A stretch of 64,000 nucleotides of DNA from the NCBI GenBank assembly GCA_020073305.1, contig JAIQFK010000018.1:1-64000 (forward strand). The letters run 5' to 3'. Shown one piece after another: positions 46,003-52,660 of this stretch. The translations under genes were made by a program, and so were the position numbers. Origin of the DNA: Terriglobia bacterium. GTDB lineage: Bacteria; Acidobacteriota; Terriglobia; Bryobacterales; Bryobacteraceae. Below the pieces are notes generated by a model that saw only the letters and a list, made by a program, of their open reading frames with translations, did not search any database and was not told the DNA's origin. Within the stretch, counting starts at the first letter, position 1. Each line of letters begins with the position of its first letter.

Positions 46003-46673
46003 TCCCGTTTATCGAAATTCCAGAGCTTGCGGCCGGCCACGACTTTCTTGAAGTCCCTTCCGCGCTGCGCCGTGCCAGGCAGGTATTCGGCGAGCGTGGC
46101 ATCCAGCCATGCGGTATCTTCTTGCGACGGCTCCTCCACCACCGCGTCGGTGCCCAACCCCTGGATGCCGCCGCCCACGAAGCACATCGTCTCGTACAGG
46201 GAATCCGCAAATGCGTCGCCGGCATCGCCGCAGACCACCAGCCTTCCCTTTTGACCCATGAACCCGGCCATGTAGCCGCAATTTCCTGCGACGAGCACCG
46301 TGCCGCCCTTCATGGAGACGCCCAGCCTGGCGGCTGCGTCGCCGTGGATCACGACCGTTCCGCCTCGCATGGCTGCAGCGGCGCCGTTGCCCGCGCTGCC
46401 ATGGACCACCACTTCACCGCTCATCATGGATTCCGCCAGGCCCCAGCCGGCGCTCTCATCGATTTCGATACGTGGCCCATCAATCAAACCGGCACAATAG
46501 TATCCGACGCTTCCCGCGAAGCGAATCCGTACCGGTTCAAGCACCGCAACGCCCAGGTTGTGCCTGGCGCCCGGATCATTGACGACGATCTCCCGCTCGC
46601 CGGCAGCGATGGCCCGGCGGATTTCCGCGTTGATCTCGCGCGTCATCCGGTTGCCGCAGGTTATCTCTGCCAT
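45975..46673 (-). CDS. mgsB: N-methylglutamate synthase subunit B (GXGXG domain, GltB3-like)
   Basis: A 232-residue right-handed beta-helix protein with repeated glycine motifs (GLAESMMSGEVVVHGSAGNG, AAMRGGTVVIHGDAAARLG, SMKGGTVLVAGNCGYMAGF), equal to the C-terminal GXGXG domain of glutamate synthase. By family knowledge it is the structural spacer that brings the amidotransferase and FMN subunits together. It overlaps mgsA by 13 nt and mgsC by 28 nt. Confidence 0.87.
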   Translation of the reverse strand: MAEITCGNRMTREINAEIRRAIAAGEREIVVNDPGARHNLGVAVLEPVRIRFAGSVGYYCAGLIDGPRIEIDESAGWGLAESMMSGEVVVHGSAGNGAAAAMRGGTVVIHGDAAARLGVSMKGGTVLVAGNCGYMAGFMGQKGRLVVCGDAGDAFADSLYETMCFVGGGIQGLGTDAVVEEPSQEDTAWLDATLAEYLPGTAQRGRDFKKVVAGRKLWNFDKREWKVWQEAL

Positions 46674-47569
46674 ACCCGCACTTCTTTGACTTGCGCTTCA
46701 CGAACCGAGTACGAGCCCGGCAGTGCCGCGCGAATCGCGATCTCTTCGGTCGCTACGGCGACGAAGGCATCGGTTTCCGTCATGACCAGCGGCTTGAGGG
46801 CGAAGGGATCCTTCACCAACCCGAGTTGCCGTTCCGTCGCTACCAGGCAACTGTAGGATCCGTCCAGATCGCGCAACATGCGTTCGAGCGCATCCTCGAG
46901 GCTCGTCGAGCCCTTGCTCAGCTGCTCGGCCAGGTAAATTGCCACCACCTCCGAATCGTTCTCTGTGTAAAAGCGCACGCCGCGCTGCTCGTACCGGCGG
47001 CGAAGCTGGTGATAGTTGGTGATGTGCCCGTTATGGACGATAGCCAGGTCCGGAAAACCGTGGCTCCAGAACGGCTGCGAATGGCTGAGGTCCACGCGCG
47101 ATTCCGTAGAGAGCCGTGTGTGGCCCAGGCCGTGTGTTCCCTTGAAATGCGAAACGCAGTAGGTCTTTTCGAGATTGTCCGGCGAGCCGGTTTGCTTGAC
47201 GATTTCCAAACGGTGGCCGATGCTGACCACCTCGAAATCCTTATCCAGCGATTCGATAGCTGATGTCAGACCGTTGAGGTCGGTCTCGCCGCTCACCAGA
47301 AAACGCGCGTAGGAGGCCGTGGTTGAAAAGTGGCTGCAGCCCTGGAGCTTTTCAAGGCGGCCGGCAATCTGGCGGGCCCTGGATTCCAGGTCACCGCCAT
47401 CCCCCAATTTGACGCGCACCACGAAACGGCCATCATCCGGCGTCCCGAAAAGGGCCACGCCCGCCGAATCGGGACCACGGCACCCCAGCGCCCGGAGCAT
47501 TCCGAGGATGGTCCGCCCGACCTCGACCTGTTCACTGTCCTTGGCGAAAAATCCGACGATGCCGCACAT
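46661..47569 (-). CDS. mgsA: N-methylglutamate synthase subunit A (class II glutamine amidotransferase)
   Basis: A 302-residue Ntn-type amidotransferase beginning MCGIVGFF, so Cys2 becomes the nucleophile after Met removal. Other class II features are GHTRLSTESRVDLSHSQPF, AIVHNGHITNYHQLRR and ENDSEVVAIYLAEQL. It should hydrolyse the gamma-amide of glutamylmethylamide and pass methylamine to the synthase site. It is the first gene of the eight-gene unit. Its promoter overlaps a dyad shared with the divergent GntR gene. Confidence 0.87.
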   Translation of the reverse strand: MCGIVGFFAKDSEQVEVGRTILGMLRALGCRGPDSAGVALFGTPDDGRFVVRVKLGDGGDLESRARQIAGRLEKLQGCSHFSTTASYARFLVSGETDLNGLTSAIESLDKDFEVVSIGHRLEIVKQTGSPDNLEKTYCVSHFKGTHGLGHTRLSTESRVDLSHSQPFWSHGFPDLAIVHNGHITNYHQLRRRYEQRGVRFYTENDSEVVAIYLAEQLSKGSTSLEDALERMLRDLDGSYSCLVATERQLGLVKDPFALKPLVMTETDAFVAVATEEIAIRAALPGSYSVREAQVKEVRVWQR

Positions 47570-47587
47570 TGGATTTCAGGATGCTCG

Positions 47588-47608
47588 CAGTATACTACCA
47601 GTATGCTG
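47588..47608. promoter_or_regulatory. 21-bp dyad operator overlapping divergent promoters of mgsA and the GntR gene
   Basis: CAGTATACT (47588-47596) and AGTATGCTG (47600-47608) are inverted copies (8 of 9 matching) around ACC. The left arm contains the palindrome AGTATACT, which supplies a TATACT -10 box on each strand (47591-47596 plus, 47594-47589 minus). TTGGAT (47569-47574) is a possible plus-strand -35 with 16-bp spacing. The size and form suit an FCD-type GntR dimer site, so the regulator probably controls both directions. Confidence 0.6.
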
Positions 47609-48289
47609 GGCGCTCAGGCAAGCGCCCGGCGCCGGCTCATGGTCGTTGCGATTCCCAAAGCGAAAACTCAGGCGGAAGGCGAAGTCGAACGTGTCTATCG
47701 CCTGCTGAGGGAATGGCTGATCACCGCGCAACTTCCGCCCGGCGAGTTTCTTTCGGATGCTGTCCTGGCGCAAAAGTGTAGAACCAGCCGTACCCCGGTT
47801 CGCGAGGCGTGCAGCCGGCTCGCACAGGACAAGTGGTTATCCTTGATCCCACGCAAAGGCTACCTGGTCAAGCCGATTTCCGTGCGCGACATCGTCGAGC
47901 TGTACGAATTCCGGAAGCTGTTGGAATGCTTCTCGGCCGAGAAGGTGGCGCAGGCGTCCACGCCCGAATGCGTTGCGCAGCTCAAGAACATCGTTGCCGT
48001 GGAGAACAATGGCCACCCGGATGTGGACAGGATCCTGTTGGCCAATGAAGCCTTCCATTTGCGGCTGTCGGAAATTGCGGGGAACCAGCGCGTGATTGAT
48101 CAACTCCGGCTGGCGCTCGGTTACGTGCGCCGTCTCGATACGCTGTGCACGCAGACGGTACCCGGATGGATTGGGCACCGTGAAATCATCCGCGCCATCG
48201 AGCAGCACAAGCCCGGCCAGGCGCGCAGGGCCATGGCTGCGCATGTTGAGTTGTCGGCCGAGAAGATGATCCGTCTGTTTAGTAGCTGA
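47603..48289 (+). CDS. GntR-family (FCD) transcriptional regulator
   Basis: From the ATG at 47603 the protein has 228 residues. An ATG at 47639 would shorten it by 12 and place the whole dyad upstream, which may be the better start. The winged helix (about 28-95) shows VYRLLREWLITAQLPPGEFL and CRTSRTPVREACSRLAQDKW. The C-terminal all-helical FCD domain holds likely metal-binding residues (the ANEAFHLRLSEIAGN region). It is divergent from the N-methylglutamate operon and probably responds to a pathway intermediate. Confidence 0.87.
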   Translation: MLGAQASARRRLMVVAIPKAKTQAEGEVERVYRLLREWLITAQLPPGEFLSDAVLAQKCRTSRTPVREACSRLAQDKWLSLIPRKGYLVKPISVRDIVELYEFRKLLECFSAEKVAQASTPECVAQLKNIVAVENNGHPDVDRILLANEAFHLRLSEIAGNQRVIDQLRLALGYVRRLDTLCTQTVPGWIGHREIIRAIEQHKPGQARRAMAAHVELSAEKMIRLFSS

Positions 48290-48303
48290 CCGCCGTCCGC
48301 CCC

Positions 48304-49191
48304 CTAATCGAAAACTACGGTTTTGGTTCCGTAGAACAGAATGCGATGTTCCAGGTGCCAGCGTACGGCTCGCGACAGCACGGCTTTCTCCAGATCGCGC
48401 CCTTTCTCGATGAGCTGTTCGACCTGGTCGCGGTGTGAGATGCGAGCCACGTCCTGCTCGATAATCGGCCCGGCATCCAGCTCGTCGGTCACATAGTGGC
48501 TGGTGGCGCCGATGAGCTTGACGCCGCGCTCGAATGCCGCGTGATAAGGCTTCGCGCCACTGAACGCCGGCAGGAATGAGTGATGCACGTTGATGATGCG
48601 CAGCGGGTATCGCGCCACGAATGCCGGCGAGAGGATCTGCATGTAACGCGCCAGCACGACAAGGTCGACCGCACTCCGCTCCAACCAGTCGATCTGTGCC
48701 CCTTCAGCCTCCTGCTTGCGTCCGCCTTCTACGCTCACGTGATGGAATGGCACCTTGTAGAACTCTGCCAGAGCTTGTGCGTCCTGATGATTGCTGATGA
48801 TCGTGGCGATGTCGCAGCGCAGCTCGCCGATCTGGTGCCGGTGCAGCAGGTCTACCAGACAATGCTGGTAGCGCGAGACGAAAATAGCGACGCGCGCGAG
48901 TTTTCCCGTGTCTTGAAACCGCCAGCGCATGCGGAAACGATGGGCAATGGGCTGAAACTCGCGCGCAAAATTCTCTGCGTCCAGCGCGAAATCTGCCAAA
49001 TCGAACTCCACGCGCATGAAGAACAGGCCGGCTTCGTTGTCCTGATGTTGATCCGCATGCAGGATATTGGCTCCGTGCGAGTAAAGGAAGGTGGAGATCG
49101 CCGCGACGATTCCTTTTGCATCCGGGCAATCGACCAGCAGGACTGCCGTGCTCTTTACTATCCGTTGCCTCGAAGCTGATTCAGGCGCCAA
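48304..49191 (-). CDS. purU: 10-formyltetrahydrofolate deformylase
   Basis: The 295 residues have an N-terminal ACT domain (STAVLLVDCPDAKGIVAAIS) and a C-terminal formyltransferase-like catalytic domain with INVHHSFLPAFSGAKPYH and HYVTDELDAGPIIEQD, diagnostic of PurU. It releases formate from 10-formyl-THF. Next to an operon that delivers methyl groups as methylene-THF, it can recycle THF during methylamine oxidation. The apparent start is a TTG without a clear ribosome binding site, so the N-terminal dozen residues are uncertain. It is convergent with the GntR gene. Confidence 0.93.
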   Translation of the reverse strand: MAPESASRQRIVKSTAVLLVDCPDAKGIVAAISTFLYSHGANILHADQHQDNEAGLFFMRVEFDLADFALDAENFAREFQPIAHRFRMRWRFQDTGKLARVAIFVSRYQHCLVDLLHRHQIGELRCDIATIISNHQDAQALAEFYKVPFHHVSVEGGRKQEAEGAQIDWLERSAVDLVVLARYMQILSPAFVARYPLRIINVHHSFLPAFSGAKPYHAAFERGVKLIGATSHYVTDELDAGPIIEQDVARISHRDQVEQLIEKGRDLEKAVLSRAVRWHLEHRILFYGTKTVVFD

Positions 49192-49259
49192 CGCGTCATG
49201 CTATCAAACACCGAGTGCTTTCGCGTTCGCCAATCTGGAGCGGGAGAAACTAGAGGAGA

Positions 49260-49382
49260 TTACCGCCGCGCTGCTTTGTCACGATCGAACGCGCGGAGCA
49301 TGGCGCCCAGCACGGCCTTTTGAACCACAAACGCCGTCGCAATACTGCCAACAAACGTCGCACCAATTACCATCGCATCCAC
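49260..49382 (-). CDS. Candidate small single-helix membrane protein (40 aa)
   Basis: A short frame, GTG at 49382 (or ATG at 49373) to TAA at 49262-49260, reads MVIGATFVGSIATAFVVQKA then a basic, charged tail (LRAFDRDKAARR). One hydrophobic helix followed by positive charges fits a tiny inner-membrane protein. GGGAG lies about 11 nt before the GTG. It sits 68 nt upstream of purU on the same strand. Only homologue searches can confirm it. Confidence 0.4.
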   Translation of the reverse strand: MDAMVIGATFVGSIATAFVVQKAVLGAMLRAFDRDKAARR

Positions 49383-49614
49383 TGTTCTGTGCTCCCTTTT
49401 TGCTTTGCAGCGCCGGGATATGATTCCCAGTGCCGCCCTTCAGTTCCACAATAGCTGTCACCCGCATCGACCACAATTCTGTCTTTGGTTAACTCGCTCG
49501 TAATGCGCGACTTTCCGCTCATCCGGCGCCTTTCGCCTGACCCGAAATTCACACACCGCACTCGGAACGCGTAAAATCGGATTGACGCGCGAGTCGCACC
49601 GCTGAAAAGGTTTG

Positions 49615-50418
49615 ATGAAGCGAATTTGGGTTGTACTCCTGTTACTGACGATAATCCCACTCGCTGGCACGCACGCTGCGGGCGCCAAGAAGAGATTGCT
49701 TGCCATTGGAGAAGAAAAGGGATACCGGCACGAATCTGTTTCGCACGCGCTAGCAACCATCGAACGGCTGGGCCGCGCAAGCGGCCTGTGGGATACCACG
49801 ATTCGCACCGACACCGAAGCGCTGACCAAGAAGAAGCTGGAATACAACGCCAAAAATCTGAACGACTTCGATGCCGTGCTCTTCTACACAGGGGGCACGC
49901 TCGAAATGGACGATCAAAAAAAAGCCGATTTTTTGTCTTTCGTTCATGATGACGGCAAAGGCTTCATCGGCGTACACAGCGCAACCATCACCTTTACCGA
50001 TTGGCCCGAATATGGCGACCTGATCGGCGGGTATTTCGACGAGCATCCATGGGGGACGTTCGAGGCGCCCATCCTCGTCGAAGATCCCGGCTTCCCGGGA
50101 ATGAGGCAATGGCCCCCGTCCTTCGTGCTCAGGGACGAGATTTATCAAATCAGGAATTTCTCGCGTGACAAGGTGCGGGTACTCATGCGGCTCGATGCCA
50201 ACAAGTTGGACTTGGCCAACCCGCGCGTTCATCGCAAGGACCGGGATTTTGCGGTGACGTGGGCGAAGATGTACGGCAAAGGTCGCGTGTATTACTCAAC
50301 GCTTGGACACCCCGACCAGAACTGGGACCGTCCGGAAATGCAGGCCATGTACGTAGAGGCGATCAAATGGGCCATGGGGCTGGTGGATGCGGATGTCACA
50401 CCGCGGCCTGCGCCGTAA
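49615..50418 (+). CDS. Secreted ThuA-domain protein
   Basis: Start at the ATG at 49615 (a TTG is just before it) gives 267 residues with a signal peptide (KRIWVVLLLLTIIPLAGTHAAG). The ThuA fold is shown by EEKGYRHESVSHALATIERL, the FYTGGTLEMDDQ strand, GFIGVHSATITF and YGKGRVYYSTLGH. ThuA-like proteins resemble class I glutamine amidotransferases and are linked to sugar utilisation, but their activity is unsettled. A xylose-isomerase-like gene follows after about 10 nt. Confidence 0.87.
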   Translation: MKRIWVVLLLLTIIPLAGTHAAGAKKRLLAIGEEKGYRHESVSHALATIERLGRASGLWDTTIRTDTEALTKKKLEYNAKNLNDFDAVLFYTGGTLEMDDQKKADFLSFVHDDGKGFIGVHSATITFTDWPEYGDLIGGYFDEHPWGTFEAPILVEDPGFPGMRQWPPSFVLRDEIYQIRNFSRDKVRVLMRLDANKLDLANPRVHRKDRDFAVTWAKMYGKGRVYYSTLGHPDQNWDRPEMQAMYVEAIKWAMGLVDADVTPRPAP

Positions 50419-50428
50419 CAACAAGCGC

Positions 50429-51226
50429 ATGATGACTCGACGAACCTTCACGCGGACGTTGGCGGCCGGAATGGGCGCGGCCGGCGCGAAGCTGCCTGCC
50501 GCCAGCCGCCTCAACATCGGCATCGGCACTTACACCTACCACAGCCTGTCGATCGATGACATGATCACCAGGCTTACCGCGCTGCACATTACTGAGATCG
50601 AAATGTCGCGGGGCGAATTCATGCTGATGAAACCACCAACGGACGAAATGTGCCAGTCCGCCAGGAGCAAATTCGATCGCGCGGGGATTCGTTGCGTCTC
50701 GTACTACGCCGCCACCATCAAAGATGATCATGATCTCGATTACGCGGTGCGGTTTGCCAGACTGTTAGGGTCGGGCAACATCACCGGCGACGCAACTGGA
50801 GGCATGCTGGGGAAAATCGACGAGCGGCTCTCGCGGGAAGGGCTGACGTTCGGCATCCACAACCACTACTTCAAGCAGAAGTTCGCGTACGAGAGTCCCG
50901 ATGACGTCCTGAAAGCGCTGGCGGGCCGTTCGAAGACTATGGGGGCGACGCTCGACACCGGCCAGTTCGCCTCATGCGGCTACGACACCGTCGCAGCGGT
51001 TCGCAAGCTCGCGCCATACTTGAAGATGGTGCACTTGAAAGACGTGAAAGCGGCTGGGGGCGAAGACAACGTTTTGATCGGGCGGGGTATCGCCAGGATC
51101 CCGGCGGTCATGGGGGAACTGCACAAAGTGTCGTACCGCGGGCTGGTCGCCATAGAATACGAAAAGGAAGGCGACGTCGACGCAGACGTGACGAGCGAAG
51201 TCGAGTTCGCGCGCAACCTGGCATGA
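50429..51226 (+). CDS. Tat-type exported sugar phosphate isomerase/epimerase-like protein
   Basis: From the tandem ATGs at 50429/50432 the protein has about 265 residues. The leader MTRRTFTRTLAAGMGAAGA is Tat-like. The rest is an AP-endonuclease-2 / xylose-isomerase-like TIM barrel: LHITEIEMSRG, LTFGIHNHYFK, TMGATLDTGQF, LKMVHLKDV and GLVAIEYEKEGD, which supply the Glu/His/Asp metal ligands. It likely isomerises or dehydrates a sugar in the periplasm. It is grouped with ThuA and thioredoxin-like genes, a cluster type common in Acidobacteriota and Planctomycetota. Confidence 0.83.
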   Translation: MMTRRTFTRTLAAGMGAAGAKLPAASRLNIGIGTYTYHSLSIDDMITRLTALHITEIEMSRGEFMLMKPPTDEMCQSARSKFDRAGIRCVSYYAATIKDDHDLDYAVRFARLLGSGNITGDATGGMLGKIDERLSREGLTFGIHNHYFKQKFAYESPDDVLKALAGRSKTMGATLDTGQFASCGYDTVAAVRKLAPYLKMVHLKDVKAAGGEDNVLIGRGIARIPAVMGELHKVSYRGLVAIEYEKEGDVDADVTSEVEFARNLA

Positions 51227-51243
51227 TCGGGAGGTGTTCAAGG

Positions 51244-52371
51244 ATGCGGCAAGCACTGCTTATTTTGGCTTTTGTGTGTTCCATTTCGGCGGAGCCGGCT
51301 CACCCCATTGCACCCCTTGGATCGCCCGCCCCCGACTTCTCGCTTCCCGGGGTTGACGGCAAAGTTCACCAACTCAGTGATTACTCGGCGAGCCCAGTGC
51401 TGGTGATCGTGTTTACCTGCAATCATTGCCCGATTGCATCCATCTACGAGAGTCGAATTCAGAAACTCGCCGACGATTACCAGCCGAAAGGCGTTGCGGT
51501 TGTGGCCATCCAGCCCAACAACCCGGACGCCATACGTGTCGATGAGTTGGATTCCGCTGACACCAGCGACAGTCTCGACGAAATGAAGATTCGAGTCCAA
51601 TACAAACACCTGCGTTATCCATACCTTTACGATGGCGAAACGCAGTCGATTGCTCGGGCGCTCGGGCCGCAAGCCACGCCGCATATCTTCATCTTCGACA
51701 AGGAACGCAAGCTGCGCTATCAGGGGCGCATCGACAACAGTTATCGTCAGGAGCTGGTGAAGACCGAAGATGCGCGCAACGCGATCGAGGCGCTGCTCGC
51801 CGGCAAGCCCGTGCCCGTGCCGCAGACGGGTGTTTTTGGCTGCTCGACAAAGTGGAAGGAAAAAGAGGCGAGCCGGATCGCGGACCAGAAAAAGATCGAG
51901 GCGGAACCCGTTCGGCTGGAGATGGCGTCCCCCGAAGATCTGAAGAAACTGCGCGCCAATCCGACCGGTAAGCTGCTGCTCGTGAGTTTTTGGGCCACTT
52001 GGTGTGGGCCCTGCGTACACGAATTCCCGGAGGTTGAAACCACTTATCGCATGTACCGCGTCCGCGACTTCGACTTGGTCACGGTCTCGACCAATATGCC
52101 CGATGAGAAGGAAGGCGTCCTGAAAATGCTGGAGAAGCAACACGCATCCAGCCGGAATCTGCTGTTCGAGTCAGACGATACCTATGCTCTGCAGGCGGCG
52201 TTCGATCCCAAGTGGCAGTCGGCGGTGCCATACACGGTTCTGATCGCTCCCAACGGCAAGGTTGTTTATGAACGGCAAGGCGACATGGATTTCCTGGAGT
52301 TGCGGCGAACCATCCTGGCGAATATGCCTGCCGGCTACGCAGGATTTCAGAAATACTGGACGCAGCAATAG
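51244..52371 (+). CDS. Secreted tandem thioredoxin-fold protein
   Basis: Start at 51244 follows GGGAGG and gives 375 residues. A signal peptide (1-16) precedes an AhpC/redoxin-type domain (PLGSPAPDFSLPGVDGKVHQL, active-site segment FTCNHCPIA) at about 22-190, a linker with an extra Cys (GVFGCSTKW), and a TlpA-like domain with FWATWCGPCVHEFPEVE at about 225-375. The second CxxC is a normal thiol-disulfide site, while the first is a CxHC variant. It likely works in periplasmic redox control. It is 17 nt after the isomerase gene. Confidence 0.87.
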   Translation: MRQALLILAFVCSISAEPAHPIAPLGSPAPDFSLPGVDGKVHQLSDYSASPVLVIVFTCNHCPIASIYESRIQKLADDYQPKGVAVVAIQPNNPDAIRVDELDSADTSDSLDEMKIRVQYKHLRYPYLYDGETQSIARALGPQATPHIFIFDKERKLRYQGRIDNSYRQELVKTEDARNAIEALLAGKPVPVPQTGVFGCSTKWKEKEASRIADQKKIEAEPVRLEMASPEDLKKLRANPTGKLLLVSFWATWCGPCVHEFPEVETTYRMYRVRDFDLVTVSTNMPDEKEGVLKMLEKQHASSRNLLFESDDTYALQAAFDPKWQSAVPYTVLIAPNGKVVYERQGDMDFLELRRTILANMPAGYAGFQKYWTQQ

Positions 52372-52389
52372 CTGAAGGGTGTAGAGCGA

Positions 52390-52581
52390 ATGGCACTGAT
52401 TAAACTTCGCAAGACAAACGAGGCGGGAGAGGACGCGGGTATTCTCATTGTCAATACTGACCAGATCGTTGCCATCACTGCTGGTACGAATGCGACCGAG
52501 CTTCAGATGGCCGATGGACGCCCTAGATGGGTGAGAGATACTCCTGATGAAGTCGCTTCGTTGACAAAAACGTCTGCGTGA
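52390..52581 (+). CDS. Small protein, FlbD-like beta-fold
   Basis: A 63-residue protein 18 nt after the thioredoxin-fold gene. The pattern ILIVNTDQIVAITAGTNA then TELQMADGRPRWVRDTPDEV resembles the short FlbD-like proteins (a strand-rich fold with '..N...I..I....T.I.L.DG....V.E...EV'). No flagellar genes are nearby, so a flagellar role is not implied. Function is unknown. Confidence 0.55.
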   Translation: MALIKLRKTNEAGEDAGILIVNTDQIVAITAGTNATELQMADGRPRWVRDTPDEVASLTKTSA

Positions 52582-52660
52582 TGGTGAGGCATGGGAGCCG
52601 CCACAGGCGTCGCATATCTGGAGATGACGGGATACGATAAGCCCGTGAACGTCCGGTAAC

